Shown here one piece after another: positions 34,097 to 44,300 of a stretch of 64,000 nt of DNA. The first letter of the stretch is position 1. Each line of letters begins with the position of its first letter. Below the pieces are notes generated by a model. The model did not search any database. It was given only the letters and a program-made list of their open reading frames with translations, and was not told where the DNA came from. Both the position numbers and the translations under genes were made by a program. Source of the DNA: Marinilongibacter aquaticus (GTDB lineage Bacteria > Bacteroidota > Bacteroidia > Cytophagales > Spirosomataceae); the NCBI RefSeq assembly GCF_020149935.1, contig NZ_CP083757.1, positions 1,364,001 through 1,428,000 of the forward strand, written 5' to 3'.

Positions 34097-35619
34097 CTAT
34101 CCAAAAATACAGGTTCGCTTTCGTTTTTCAACCGGTCCAAAGCAGTAAGAGCATATACATAACTTTTGCCTTTGACCCTCGTGCTGTCCACATAGTCTAT
34201 GGTACGCGTGATGGTCAATATTTTCGAGGCATCGTTCATGTTCATCGGCTCGCCCTTTTCGAAACGATACAGCACATAGGCATCGGCATTGGTCCTGTCC
34301 CAATCGACATTCACCGTCTGCTGTGCCCCCTTGCGTATCACCAAACCCGTGGGTTTGTCCAAGGGCTGTGCATTTTTCCAAGGCATGGCCGGAGGCAATG
34401 CAGGATACTTGAATCGCTTGTGCACCGATTCTGAAATATCCAGATTGTTTTTCAAGAAAGCATTGGCCGAAAAAAATACACTGCCGTACACATCTTCGCT
34501 GCGGCGATTGTAATCGATCTGACGGCCGATCTGGCCGGGATCTTGCCAAGCCCGCATACTCGAATGGGCATCAACCCTATACGCTCCGTGGCCGATGTAC
34601 AATTGAGCTCTTCCGTGCTCTTTTGCCCACCAATCCGTAAGCGTGCCGTAGGGCACCAATTTGTGTTCGAATGGAAAATATATTTGAGGCACCACATAAT
34701 CAATCCAGCCCAAACGACACCATTTGCGTGTATCGGCATACAAATCATCGTACGAAGGCTGCCCACCTCGGGTATTCGATCCGGCGGGGTCGTCTTGCTT
34801 GTTTCGCCATACCCCAAAAGGACTTACACCAAATTTCACCCAAGGTTTTTCCGCCTCGATTTCATCGTGCAAAGACTTGATGATCATGTCGATGTTATTG
34901 CGACGCCAATCCTCAATATTCCGCATTCCATTGGGATATTTTTTGTATGTGGCGTAATCGTTCAGTTTCTGTCCGGCCACTTTGTAGGGATAGAAATAGT
35001 CATCGAAATGAATGCCGTCAATATCGTATTCCCGCACAATGTTCATCACGACATCAATGATGTATGTTCGCACTTCGGGCAAGCCAAAATTGAACAGTTT
35101 GATACCGTCGTAATCCAAAAACCATTGCGGTTTGGTTTTGGTCAAATGATCGGGCACAATGGATTTGGATGTGCGGTGTTCGCCCCGATTCAAATTCAAC
35201 CATGCATGAAACTCCATTCCTTTGTCATGGGCCTCGTCAATCATAAACTCCATCGGATCGTAGAACGGACTGGGCGGCAGACCTTGCTTGCCCATCAGCC
35301 ACTCAGACCATGGCTCTTTCGAACGTGCATAAAAAGCATCGCTTGCGGCCCGAACCTGCACAAAAAGAGCATTGATGCCCACTTTCTGCAAACGATCCGT
35401 CATTTTCGTAAACTCGACACGTTGTGCATCGGAAGAAAGCCCTTTACGGCTTGGCCAATCGATATTCGCCACAGTGGCAATCCACACCCCTCTCAATTCT
35501 CTTTTGGGATATTGGATGGTTTTGGAAGAAACAGGCCGAGGCGAATCGCCCTTTGGACCTTGGGCCTTTACATGAAACAAAAAGAAGAAGGCACAAGTGA
35601 AAAACAGTATTTTAGGCAT
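34093..35619 (-). CDS. GHL10 (DUF187) glycoside-hydrolase-like exported protein
   Basis: A 508-residue exported TIM-barrel protein of the glycosyl-hydrolase-like 10 family (PF02638). After a signal peptide (ending VKAQ), the domain starts with RELRGVWIATVANIDWPS and contains the family blocks FVQVRAASDAFY, DGIHFDDYFYPY (likely catalytic acidic residues) and WIDYVVPQIYFPF. A C-terminal fibronectin-like domain (about 410-508) follows. Relatives act on peptidoglycan-derived or other amino-sugar glycans, for example E. coli DigH. The ATG at 35619 is chosen because it gives the signal peptide. It is coupled to the DinB-like gene. Confidence 0.9.
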   Translation of the reverse strand: MPKILFFTCAFFFLFHVKAQGPKGDSPRPVSSKTIQYPKRELRGVWIATVANIDWPSRKGLSSDAQRVEFTKMTDRLQKVGINALFVQVRAASDAFYARSKEPWSEWLMGKQGLPPSPFYDPMEFMIDEAHDKGMEFHAWLNLNRGEHRTSKSIVPDHLTKTKPQWFLDYDGIKLFNFGLPEVRTYIIDVVMNIVREYDIDGIHFDDYFYPYKVAGQKLNDYATYKKYPNGMRNIEDWRRNNIDMIIKSLHDEIEAEKPWVKFGVSPFGVWRNKQDDPAGSNTRGGQPSYDDLYADTRKWCRLGWIDYVVPQIYFPFEHKLVPYGTLTDWWAKEHGRAQLYIGHGAYRVDAHSSMRAWQDPGQIGRQIDYNRRSEDVYGSVFFSANAFLKNNLDISESVHKRFKYPALPPAMPWKNAQPLDKPTGLVIRKGAQQTVNVDWDRTNADAYVLYRFEKGEPMNMNDASKILTITRTIDYVDSTRVKGKSYVYALTALDRLKNESEPVFLDR

Positions 35620-35673
35620 GAAGCACGTGAATTGAATTTCGGTAAAAATAGGCATCATCCATGTATTTTTTGC

Positions 35674-35681
35674 TAACTTTG
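35674..35681 (+). promoter_or_regulatory. Promoter -7 element for DUF4290-murA-ywbE
   Basis: TAACTTTG, an exact TAnnTTTG match, about 79 bp upstream of the DUF4290 ATG, in the gap between divergent genes. No clear TTTG -33 box is seen. Confidence 0.5.
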
Positions 35682-35759
35682 CTCCGTTTATTAAGATAAA
35701 GATTTGCTCAAGAAGGACTTCACAAAAGCAAATCCCCCCAATTGTTTTACAAATCATTC

Positions 35760-36416
35760 ATGAAAGAATACGGAAGCAATATTCAAAAACTGGTCGAACA
35801 CGTGGTGTCCGTTCCGGATAGAGATAAACGCACAAAACACGCCCATATTTTAATCGAACTGATGCGTCAAATCCATCCACAAATGCGTGATGGAAACGAT
35901 TATTCGAAAAAACTCTGGGATGACCTTTACGTTTTGGCCAATTTCGACCTCGACGTAGACAGCCCTTTTCCGCCTCCTCCGAAAGAGGCTTTGGGCAAAA
36001 AACCCATGCGTGTGCCCTACAATCAGTTCAACCTGAAGCACAAATATTATGGACGCAACCTTGAGTTGCTGGTTTTGAAAGCCACGGTTGCCCCTACAGA
36101 AGGCGAAAGAAAAGCGTTTGTATCGTACCTCGTGAAACTGATGCAGAATTTCTACCAACAATGGAACAAAGACACCGTGGAAGTAGACACTTGCCTTACG
36201 CAAATTCTGGAGATGTCGGGCTTCAAACTGCAAGCCGAGGTTGACGCCCTGCGTCGCGATGGAATCATTCAAGAAGCCAACCCAAAAGACGGCAATCGTA
36301 TGCCCAACAAATTCAACAACGTCAAAAATCAAAACAGCTCTTTCAGCGGAAACGGGAACGGCAACCGTAAATTCAAAAACAAAAACAACCGCCGAAACAA
36401 GAAAAGAAGATACTAA
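35760..36416 (+). CDS. DUF4290 protein
   Basis: A 218-residue cytosolic protein of DUF4290, a family restricted to Bacteroidota and commonly just upstream of murA. The EYGSNIQKLV start and the RVPYNQFNLKHKYYGRNLE block are recognisable. The last 45 residues are Asn-, Lys- and Arg-rich and low-complexity, which suggests nucleic-acid or ribosome contact, but nothing is established. The ATG at 35760 is chosen over upstream TTG codons because it matches the usual family start. It is 23 bp from murA. Confidence 0.88.
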   Translation: MKEYGSNIQKLVEHVVSVPDRDKRTKHAHILIELMRQIHPQMRDGNDYSKKLWDDLYVLANFDLDVDSPFPPPPKEALGKKPMRVPYNQFNLKHKYYGRNLELLVLKATVAPTEGERKAFVSYLVKLMQNFYQQWNKDTVEVDTCLTQILEMSGFKLQAEVDALRRDGIIQEANPKDGNRMPNKFNNVKNQNSSFSGNGNGNRKFKNKNNRRNKKRRY

Positions 36417-36439
36417 AACCAACTTTCCTATCCGATCGC

Positions 36440-37744
36440 ATGTCATCATTTAAAATTACTGGCGGCAAAAAACTACAAGGCGAACTGATCCCGCAAGGGG
36501 CAAAAAATGAAGCCTTGCAAATAATCTGTGCCGTTCTACTTACCGAAGAACCCGTTACCATTTCGAATATTCCCGACATTCGGGATGTGAACAAGCTGAT
36601 GGAACTGCTCGAAGACATGGGCGTAAAACGCACCAAACTCAGCAAAGACAGCTATCAATTCGAAGCCAAAGACATAGACTTTGCCTATTTCGAAACCAAA
36701 GAATACAAAGAAAAAGCTTCTGCATTAAGAGGCTCCATCATGCTTTTGGGGCCTATGCTCTGTCGCTTTGGCAAAGGCAAAGCTCCTAAACCCGGTGGAG
36801 ACAAAATCGGAAGAAGGCCATTGGATGCCCATTTCACAGGTTTTGCCAAATTGGGAGCCACCTTCGATTATGAGGCCGACGATTCTTTCTATACCGTGGA
36901 AGGGGCAAATATGCAGGGCACATACATTTGGATGGACGAGATTTCCGTTACCGGAACTGCCAATGTGGTAATGGCCGCCGTAATGACGCCCGGCACCACC
37001 ACCATTTACAATGCCGCTTGCGAACCCTATCTTCAGCAGTTGTGCAAAATGCTCAACAAGATGGGAGCCAAAATTGCGGGTGTGGGTTCCAATCTTTTGA
37101 CGATTGAAGGTGTGGACAAACTAGGAGCTTGCGAGCATCGCATGCTTCCCGATATGATCGAAATCGGCTCTTTCATTGGTCTAGCGGCTATGACGGGCTC
37201 TGAGATCACCATCAAAGATTGCCAAATCAAAGAACTGGGCATTATCCCGAGTACGTTCAAAAAATTGGGCATTGAAATGGAATTCCGTGGAGACGACATC
37301 CACATTCCCGCTCAAGAAACATACGAAATCAACCGCTTGATCGACGGCTCCATTCTTACGATATACGATGCCCCTTGGCCGGGCTTTACTCCCGATTTGA
37401 TTTCCATCGTTTTGGTTACCGCCATTCAGGCCAAGGGCACTTTGCTCGTGCACCAAAAGATGTTCGAAAGCCGCTTATTTTTTGTGGATAAGCTGATTGA
37501 TATGGGGGCTCAAATCATTCTTTGCGATCCGCATAGAGCGACGGTCGTAGGTTTGAACAGAGAACAGAACTTACGTGGCATTCGCATGACTTCGCCCGAT
37601 ATCCGTGCCGGTGTGGCTTTGTTAATCGCAGCCCTTTCGGCCGAAGGCACCAGCATTATCGACAATATCGAGCAGATTGATCGTGGATATCAATTCATCG
37701 ACAAACGATTGAATGCAATTGGGGCGAATATAGAAAGGATATAA
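36440..37744 (+). CDS. murA: UDP-N-acetylglucosamine 1-carboxyvinyltransferase
   Basis: A 434-residue enzyme that transfers enolpyruvate from PEP to UDP-GlcNAc, the first committed step of peptidoglycan synthesis. The inside-out alpha/beta-barrel pattern is complete, with K22 in GAKNEAL matching the essential Lys22 of E. coli MurA. The mobile catalytic loop reads PGGDKIGRRP: the residue equivalent to Cys115, the site fosfomycin alkylates, is D121. Asp at this position is known in mycobacterial and chlamydial MurA and gives fosfomycin insensitivity. It is cotranscribed with DUF4290 and ywbE. Confidence 0.97.
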   Translation: MSSFKITGGKKLQGELIPQGAKNEALQIICAVLLTEEPVTISNIPDIRDVNKLMELLEDMGVKRTKLSKDSYQFEAKDIDFAYFETKEYKEKASALRGSIMLLGPMLCRFGKGKAPKPGGDKIGRRPLDAHFTGFAKLGATFDYEADDSFYTVEGANMQGTYIWMDEISVTGTANVVMAAVMTPGTTTIYNAACEPYLQQLCKMLNKMGAKIAGVGSNLLTIEGVDKLGACEHRMLPDMIEIGSFIGLAAMTGSEITIKDCQIKELGIIPSTFKKLGIEMEFRGDDIHIPAQETYEINRLIDGSILTIYDAPWPGFTPDLISIVLVTAIQAKGTLLVHQKMFESRLFFVDKLIDMGAQIILCDPHRATVVGLNREQNLRGIRMTSPDIRAGVALLIAALSAEGTSIIDNIEQIDRGYQFIDKRLNAIGANIERI

Positions 37745-37775
37745 ACCGGCAAAATGCTGAATACTGCAATTGAAA

Positions 37776-37979
37776 ATGGACGGAACGCTAAGAAAAAATA
37801 TCGCAGTTGGCTCTGAGGTCGACATTGTACAAAAACACCACCAAAGAACCGGCGAACTCACAAATGGTTTTGTGAAACGCCTGCTTACTAAAGTCGAAAG
37901 ACACCACAGAGGCATTAAAGTGCTGCTGGAAACCGGAGAAGTTGGCCGCGTGCAAAAAGTGTATCCCGAAGAGGATTAA
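37776..37979 (+). CDS. ywbE: YwbE family small protein
   Basis: A 67-residue protein of the YwbE family (DUF2196), length as usual. The pattern MDGTLRKNIAVGSEVDIVQK, QRTGELT and HHRGIKVLLETGEVGRVQ matches the family closely; it resembles a small beta-barrel nucleic-acid-binding fold, but the function is unknown. The ATG at 37776 is chosen over a TTG at 37770. It is the last gene after murA, 31 bp downstream, before a structured terminator. Confidence 0.9.
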   Translation: MDGTLRKNIAVGSEVDIVQKHHQRTGELTNGFVKRLLTKVERHHRGIKVLLETGEVGRVQKVYPEED

Positions 37980-38000
37980 AATTTGAAAGGCATATTGATA

Positions 38001-38064
38001 GCCCAGACAGAAAGTCTTGAAAGATCCTTGGTCTAAAAGAAGACAGATGTCTGGGCATTTTTTT
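38001..38064 (+). terminator. Nested-stem terminator or small structured RNA
   Basis: An outer 9-bp stem GCCCAGACA / TGTCTGGGC (38001-38009, 38048-38056) encloses an inner stem (38014-38018 with 38040-38044) and is followed by seven T (38058-38064). The 38-nt interior is much longer than in an ordinary terminator loop. Confidence 0.65.
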
Positions 38065-38108
38065 ACCTTTGGGTTTGGAATTTTTACACTTAGTGCGAAC
38101 ATCCTTCA

Positions 38109-40718
38109 ATGGCTCAAAAGAAATCGAAAGAAACCCCTTTAAACAAACAATACAACCAAATAAAGGCAAAATATCCTGGAGCACTTCTGCTGTTCAGGGT
38201 GGGCGATTTCTATGAGACTTTCGGTGAAGATGCCGTAAAAGCTTCGAAAATTCTGGGTATCGTACTGACCAAAAGAAACAACGGTGGCGACCGCCAAGAG
38301 CTTGCAGGTTTTCCGCACCATTCTCTCGACAATTACCTGCCAAAGCTCGTTCGGGCCGGTGAACGCGTAGCCATCTGCGATCAGCTTGAAGACCCGAAAT
38401 CTGTAAAAGGCATCGTAAAAAGAGGGGTAACCGAACTGGTAACGCCCGGCGTTTCATACAACGATAATGTACTCGAAACCAAGCAGAACAATTACCTGGC
38501 CAGTGTGCATTTTGGGCAAAAGGACAATTTCGGCATCTCTTTTCTCGACATTTCCACGGGTGAATTTTTAACCACAGAAGGTTCTGCAGCCTATATCGAC
38601 AAGCTCTTGCAAAGTTTTGCTCCAGCCGAAGTGATATTCTGCAAACTCAAACAAAAACAGTTTTTCGAGCTTTTTGGCACAAAGTTCAATACTTACACAT
38701 TGGACGATTGGGCCTATACTTTCGACTTCTCCTACCCTTTGCTTACACAGCATTTCAACACCAACAATTTAAAGGGTTTTGGAGTAGAAAACCTTCGTGA
38801 CGGAGTCACTTCCGCGGGTGTTATTCTACAATATTTAAAAGACACCGAGCACAGAGAAATCAAGCATATTTCGAGCTTAACTCGTCTCGATGAAGACAAA
38901 TACGTTTGGCTGGATAAGTTTACGGTGCGAAACCTTGAACTCGTATTTCCGCAAAACGAAGGCGGTGTGCCCCTGATCGATATTCTCGACAAAACCATCA
39001 CCCCCATGGGCGGCCGCCTTCTTCGGAAATGGATGGTATTGCCTTTGAAAGAGCTGAAACCCATTCAAGACCGACAAGATACGGTAGAAGTGTTTGTCGA
39101 AAACCGACAGCTTTTGGAAGATCTCCAAACGGTTTTAAAGCCCATTGGCGATGTCGAAAGGTTGATTTCAAAAGTAGCCGTAGGACGCATAAGTCCAAGG
39201 GAAATGGTGCAACTCAATCGGGCACTTCACCAAATTGGCCCATTGAAAGGCTTGCTTTCCAAATTGGGCGAACACGGAGAGATTTTCCAGCTTTATTACA
39301 GCCAATTGGCCGATTGCCAATATTTGATCGACCGCATAGACAAAGAAATTAAAGAAGACGCCCCGCATGTGAGCAACCGCGGGGGTATCTTGAAATCGGG
39401 TGTAGATGGAGCCCTCGATGAATACCATAAAATTGCCTTTTCGGGAAAAGACTACCTTGTGGATTTGCAACAAAGAGAATCGCAAAAAACAAGCATTCCC
39501 TCTCTAAAGATTGCCTACAATAAGGTTTTCGGTTACTATCTGGAGGTGAGCAATGCCCACAAAGACAAAGTGCCCGAAGGCTGGATCAGGAAACAAACTT
39601 TGGTGAATGCCGAACGCTACATTACCGAAGAACTGAAAGAATACGAAGAAAAAATCCTGACCGCCGAAAGCAAAATCTTTGAAATAGAACAAAGGCTCTA
39701 CCACGAGTTGGTCTTGGCGGCAAACGAGTTCATTGATCAAATCCAACAAAACGCCCGTGTGATTTCCACCATCGATACACTGGCGAGTTTTGCAGCCGTG
39801 GCTTTGGCCAACAATTACAAGAAACCTTCAATAGACGAATCGAAAACAATCGATATCAAAGGTGGACGGCACCCTGTCATTGAAAAACAACTTCCTTTGG
39901 GCGAAAGCTATGTGCCCAACGATCTGCTGCTGAGCGAAGACGAACAGCAAATAATCATTGTAACAGGCCCAAACATGGCGGGTAAATCTGCCCTGCTTCG
40001 CCAAACCGCATTGATTGTACTGCTGGCCCAAATCGGAAGTTTCGTACCTGCCGAAGCCAGCCAAATCGGGCTGGTCGACAAGATTTTCACACGTGTGGGT
40101 GCCAGCGACAACCTTTCTCGTGGGGAGTCGACCTTTATGGTTGAAATGACAGAAACGGCTTCGATTTTGAACAACTTGAGCGACCGCAGCTTGGTGATCA
40201 TGGACGAAATTGGGCGAGGAACCAGCACCTACGATGGCGTGAGTATTGCCTGGAGTATTTCCGAATTCCTCCACAATCACCCGAAATTCAATCCTCGCAC
40301 CTTGTTTGCCACGCATTATCACGAGTTGAATCAGCTCACTGAAGATTTTTCACGCATCAAGAATTTCAATGTCGCCGTAAAAGAGTTGGGCGGAAAAATT
40401 GTTTTCCTCAGAAAACTGAAACCCGGTGGCAGCGAACACAGCTTTGGAATCCATGTGGCTCAATTGGCCGGCATGCCGCAATCTGTTGTGTTGCGGGCCA
40501 GCGAAATCCTGAATCATCTTGAGGAAGACCATATCAAAGAAAAGCGAAAAGAGAAGATCAACGAGATGCCCAAAAACAATTATCAGTTGAGTTTTTTCGA
40601 CACCCCAGATCCCAAAATTGAGGAATTGAAAGAAAAGCTGCGTTCACTGGATGTAAACAGCATTTCGCCCATAGACGCCCTTTTGAAGCTCAATGAACTG
40701 AAAAGGCTTTTGGATTAA
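38109..40718 (+). CDS. mutS: DNA mismatch repair protein MutS
   Basis: An 869-residue mismatch-recognition ATPase. The N-terminal mismatch-binding domain carries the Phe-X-Glu motif (GDFYETF at about 35-41). The connector, core and clamp domains follow. The ATPase domain has Walker A GPNMAGKS at 620-627, the Walker B-like MDEIGRGTS block and the FATHYHEL block. The C-terminal end carries the short dimerisation helix. The length is standard for MutS1. It appears monocistronic. The convergent glucosidase gene ends 15 bp away; no separate terminator is seen there. Confidence 0.98.
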   Translation: MAQKKSKETPLNKQYNQIKAKYPGALLLFRVGDFYETFGEDAVKASKILGIVLTKRNNGGDRQELAGFPHHSLDNYLPKLVRAGERVAICDQLEDPKSVKGIVKRGVTELVTPGVSYNDNVLETKQNNYLASVHFGQKDNFGISFLDISTGEFLTTEGSAAYIDKLLQSFAPAEVIFCKLKQKQFFELFGTKFNTYTLDDWAYTFDFSYPLLTQHFNTNNLKGFGVENLRDGVTSAGVILQYLKDTEHREIKHISSLTRLDEDKYVWLDKFTVRNLELVFPQNEGGVPLIDILDKTITPMGGRLLRKWMVLPLKELKPIQDRQDTVEVFVENRQLLEDLQTVLKPIGDVERLISKVAVGRISPREMVQLNRALHQIGPLKGLLSKLGEHGEIFQLYYSQLADCQYLIDRIDKEIKEDAPHVSNRGGILKSGVDGALDEYHKIAFSGKDYLVDLQQRESQKTSIPSLKIAYNKVFGYYLEVSNAHKDKVPEGWIRKQTLVNAERYITEELKEYEEKILTAESKIFEIEQRLYHELVLAANEFIDQIQQNARVISTIDTLASFAAVALANNYKKPSIDESKTIDIKGGRHPVIEKQLPLGESYVPNDLLLSEDEQQIIIVTGPNMAGKSALLRQTALIVLLAQIGSFVPAEASQIGLVDKIFTRVGASDNLSRGESTFMVEMTETASILNNLSDRSLVIMDEIGRGTSTYDGVSIAWSISEFLHNHPKFNPRTLFATHYHELNQLTEDFSRIKNFNVAVKELGGKIVFLRKLKPGGSEHSFGIHVAQLAGMPQSVVLRASEILNHLEEDHIKEKRKEKINEMPKNNYQLSFFDTPDPKIEELKEKLRSLDVNSISPIDALLKLNELKRLLD

Positions 40719-40733
40719 TTCAAAAGCCGAAGC

Positions 40734-43397
40734 TTACTTCGAACCTGCCTTTTCTTTATTCACTTCTTCAATCAAATCAGCCACGAGGCCTGTCCAACCC
40801 GTTTGATGAGCGGCACCCAAACCCTCGCCTGTATCGCCATTGAAATACTCATGAAAGAGGTGATATGGCTTGAAAAAAGTATTTCCGTCGTAAGCTTTGT
40901 AGCCGTGTAAAGAAGCCCGTACGCCCTTCTTATTGCGTTCAAAAATCTTGATCAGCCTCGTAGAAATAGCATAAGCACTTTTCGAAATCGTGGTAATCTG
41001 CCCCGAACCCGTAGGATATTCCACTTCGTAATCGTCTCCATAATATTCCGAATATTTGTGCAAGGCATCAATGATCAAATAATTCAGCGGAAACCAAATA
41101 GGGCCCCGCCAATTGCTGTTTCCACCCATAATGGAAAGCTCTGATTCGGCAGGTGAATAAGCCACAGTAAGGTCTTCACCATTCAGGTTGAAGACGTAAG
41201 GATTGTCTTTATGGAATTTCGAAAGCGAACGAATGCCGTAATCCGAGAGAAACTCCTCTTCGTCGAAAAGCCGTTTCAACACCATTTTCATACGGTGCCC
41301 ACGCAGCAATGAAAGCAAATGCGTTTCGCCCTTACCCGGTTCATACCATCTCGAAATCAAAGAAGCCTGATCCGGGCGGTTCCGCAAAACCCATTCAAGC
41401 CTTTGCCTGAAAGCGGGTAACCTATCCAACAAATCTTGGTTGATAACCTCTACGGCACAGAGCGGGATCAGACCCACAAGCGATTTTATTTTCAAAAATA
41501 TGGTCCGGATGTCTGGCGTATATAGTTTATCGTAATAAAACTGATCTTGTTCGTCCCAAAGCCCCGAATCCACATTGCCTTGCTCCATATCGTTGTTTAT
41601 GGCTGCGGCGATCTGCAAGAAATGGTCGAAAAATTTGGATGCCATATCTTGATATACAGGGCGTTCTAAAGCAATTTCCATTGAAATACGCAGCATGTTC
41701 AGGGTAAAGATCGCCATCCAACCTGTGGCATCGGCCTGTTGCAAAGTCATGCCCGGGATCTGGGCATTGCGGTCGAACACACCGATGTTGTCCAAACCCA
41801 AAAAGCCGCCACCGAAAATATTCTTCCCGTCCACATCCTTTTGGTTTATCCACCAAGTGAAATTCGCCAAAAGTTTGTGAAAGATACGTTCGAGAAAGGC
41901 AATGTCTCCCTTTCCGCCACGCTGCTCACGGTCTATCTCGTACACTTTCCAAGTGGCCCACGCGTGCACGGGCGGGTTCACATCCGAGAAATTCCACTCG
42001 TAGGCCGGAATTTGGCCGTTGGGATGCATATAATATTCCCGCAAAACCACCGCCAATTGCCTTTTGGCAAAATCGCTGTCGATTCGCGAAAGCGTAACCG
42101 TGTGAAAGGCCAAATCCCACGCCGCAAACCAAGGGTATTCCCATTTGTCTGGCATGGAAAGAATATTGTGCATAAAGGCGTGTTTCCAAGTCGAATTCCG
42201 TTCGAAATTACGTCCGGTAAACTTGAACGGCATTTCAGGATCGCCTTTCGCCCATTGGCTGATATTGTAATAATAAAACTGCTTGTTCCACATCATGCCT
42301 GCAAAAGCCTGACGCTGTATATTCCTCTGTTCTTCGCTCTCAATATCCTTTTGCACTTCGCCATAAAACTCATCGGCCACGTGCTGAGCCTGGTCGAAAA
42401 GAGTATCAAAATCACCAAAAGGGCTCACCAAATCCACATCTTCACTCAAACGAAGACGAATTTCGATCGACGATTTCTCAGGAATTTCACGTTCGTACAA
42501 TCCAGCCATTTTTGTACCCACAAACTTCGGATTCACCGCCTTTTTGTCGCCGTCGAGAACATAAGAATGAAAACTGTCCTTTACATAGGGCGTGGCATTG
42601 GGTTTCCCAAAAACCACGTCCATATTGGTTTCATTTTCGGTAAACAAAAGGCGATCGGCCTTTTCCAAATACAATTTATATTTCTGAAAATTGGGGTGAT
42701 TGACCTCCGCTTGCTGCTTTCCTGTTTTACGAATTGAGGGTTTTTCTTCAAATTTTTCATATCCCCAAGACCACGTATTGCGAAACCAAAGTGTTGGCAG
42801 AACCGCAAGTTTTGCCGTTTCATCCGAACGGTTGTGTACCGTAAGTTTCACCAAAATATCGTTTTCGTCAACCTTGGCATATTCAATGAAAATATCGAAG
42901 AATTTATTGTCGTCGAAAACACCCGTATCCAAGATCTCGTACTCTCGGTCTGATCGGCTTCTTTCTCTATTGCCAGCCAAAATCGATTCATATGGATATT
43001 CTTCGATTGGGTACTTGTACAGCATTTTCATGTACGAGTGCGTCGGTGTGCTATCCAAATAATAGTACAGTTCCTTCACATCTTCACCGTGGTTTCCCTC
43101 TTTGCCCGTCAATCCAAAAAGCCTTTCTTTCAGGATCGGATCTTTGTAATTCCAAAAGGAAAATGCAAAACAAATAAACTGTTTATTATCTGAAAGGCCA
43201 CCAATTCCATCTTCGCCCCAACGGTAGGCCCTGCTTTTGGCCATGTGGTGGCTAAGGTATTCCCAACTGTCTCCGTACACACTGTAATCTTCCCGCACCG
43301 TACCCCATTGGCGTTCGGAAAGGTAAGGCCCCCACTTTTTCCATCCTCTATTGTCTGGCCTTTCCTTCAGCCTCAAATGTTCTGTCGTGTCTTTCAT
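40734..43397 (-). CDS. GH63/MGH1-like glucosidase
   Basis: An 887-residue cytosolic (no signal peptide) glycoside hydrolase with an (alpha/alpha)6 barrel of the MGH1-like/GH63 type. The N-terminal beta-sandwich begins with ERPDNRGWKKWGPYLSERQW; the barrel contains WDLAFHTVTLSRID, GGGFLGLDNIGVFDR and GNSNWRGPIWFPLNYL, which carry the conserved acidic residues of the family. Relatives hydrolyse alpha-glucosides such as glucosylglycerate, mannosylglycerate or related compatible solutes. The substrate is not clear from sequence, and neighbours give no pathway hint. Confidence 0.88.
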   Translation of the reverse strand: MKDTTEHLRLKERPDNRGWKKWGPYLSERQWGTVREDYSVYGDSWEYLSHHMAKSRAYRWGEDGIGGLSDNKQFICFAFSFWNYKDPILKERLFGLTGKEGNHGEDVKELYYYLDSTPTHSYMKMLYKYPIEEYPYESILAGNRERSRSDREYEILDTGVFDDNKFFDIFIEYAKVDENDILVKLTVHNRSDETAKLAVLPTLWFRNTWSWGYEKFEEKPSIRKTGKQQAEVNHPNFQKYKLYLEKADRLLFTENETNMDVVFGKPNATPYVKDSFHSYVLDGDKKAVNPKFVGTKMAGLYEREIPEKSSIEIRLRLSEDVDLVSPFGDFDTLFDQAQHVADEFYGEVQKDIESEEQRNIQRQAFAGMMWNKQFYYYNISQWAKGDPEMPFKFTGRNFERNSTWKHAFMHNILSMPDKWEYPWFAAWDLAFHTVTLSRIDSDFAKRQLAVVLREYYMHPNGQIPAYEWNFSDVNPPVHAWATWKVYEIDREQRGGKGDIAFLERIFHKLLANFTWWINQKDVDGKNIFGGGFLGLDNIGVFDRNAQIPGMTLQQADATGWMAIFTLNMLRISMEIALERPVYQDMASKFFDHFLQIAAAINNDMEQGNVDSGLWDEQDQFYYDKLYTPDIRTIFLKIKSLVGLIPLCAVEVINQDLLDRLPAFRQRLEWVLRNRPDQASLISRWYEPGKGETHLLSLLRGHRMKMVLKRLFDEEEFLSDYGIRSLSKFHKDNPYVFNLNGEDLTVAYSPAESELSIMGGNSNWRGPIWFPLNYLIIDALHKYSEYYGDDYEVEYPTGSGQITTISKSAYAISTRLIKIFERNKKGVRASLHGYKAYDGNTFFKPYHLFHEYFNGDTGEGLGAAHQTGWTGLVADLIEEVNKEKAGSK

Positions 43398-43446
43398 TTC
43401 TGAGCCCGCTCTTTTATTAATATAGTAGCCTACGAATTAAATGAAT

Positions 43447-44208
43447 TTAAAGAATATACTCGAATTCTTTATGGGCAAATTCCCATGTTTTCTCGGCTTC
43501 TTGAATGCGAATTTTGCCCGCATCGCCAAGACCAAGAATTTCGCCCTCGAAAATCCGCTCGCCTTGCCTAAATAAACTCGGCACATTCTTCAAAAACAAA
43601 TTCTCTTCGAAAAATGCTTGTTCTTTTTCAGGCAAGCCTTCTTTCAAAGACAGGTATCTTTTTTCCAAATTTTCACAAAACAGCATCAATATTTTCTTTA
43701 AATCAAATACCGACTGTGCCAATTTGGCCAAGGATGAAGCATTGGGCAAAGCAAAATCCATTTGATTGACATTGAGCCCAATACCGATGATACTCCAAGA
43801 TAAATTTCTACCTGCAATGCCGTTTTCGATCAGAATCCCCGCCAATTTCGAGCGACCGTGATACAGGTCGTTCGGCCATTTGATTCTGAGATCATTGCTT
43901 TTCAAAAAATACTCAACGGTTTCGAAAAGTGCATTGGCTACGGCCATATTCAGGAAAAACTGTTCGGAAGCTTTCAGAAAATCTGGGAAAAGTACCACAG
44001 AAAAGGTCAAATTCTGGCCGGGTTCAGAATACCAACTGTTGCCTCTTTGGCCTTTTCCGCTCGTCTGTTCATCCGTAATGACAAGCGTGCCTTCGGCCCA
44101 TTCATCATTTTGAATTTTTTGAGAGGCATAATCGTTAGTAGAATGACAACTTGTCAGATAGAAGACATTTTTGCCTATAAAATCTGTTTTGGGATGAATT
44201 TTGTACAA
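43447..44208 (-). CDS. birA: Biotin-[acetyl-CoA-carboxylase] ligase
   Basis: A 253-residue class I biotin protein ligase, with no N-terminal helix-turn-helix, so it is enzyme only and not a repressor. The ATP/biotin loop GKGQRGNSW (near residue 51), the KWPNDL motif (near 110) and the small C-terminal SH3-like domain are present. The only in-frame start that fits the family length is TTG at 44208; no ATG is available upstream of the CHSTND block. The start codon overlaps a 10-bp palindrome ACAATATTGT (44205-44214). It is divergent from rsfS. Confidence 0.95.
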   Translation of the reverse strand: MYKIHPKTDFIGKNVFYLTSCHSTNDYASQKIQNDEWAEGTLVITDEQTSGKGQRGNSWYSEPGQNLTFSVVLFPDFLKASEQFFLNMAVANALFETVEYFLKSNDLRIKWPNDLYHGRSKLAGILIENGIAGRNLSWSIIGIGLNVNQMDFALPNASSLAKLAQSVFDLKKILMLFCENLEKRYLSLKEGLPEKEQAFFEENLFLKNVPSLFRQGERIFEGEILGLGDAGKIRIQEAEKTWEFAHKEFEYIL

Positions 44209-44229
44209 TATTGTCTTAAATTGGTTTGA

Positions 44230-44260
44230 CTTGTTTTAAAATATAAAAACGTAAACTTTG
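44230..44260 (+). promoter_or_regulatory. Promoter candidate for rsfS-ftsH
   Basis: CTTG at 44230-44233, a 19-bp spacer, then AAACTTTG (44253-44260), one base from TAnnTTTG, 40 bp before the rsfS ATG. Confidence 0.4.
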
Positions 44261-44300
44261 CATCAGTGAACAATGCAAAATTAGGTGTAAATCGTACTGA

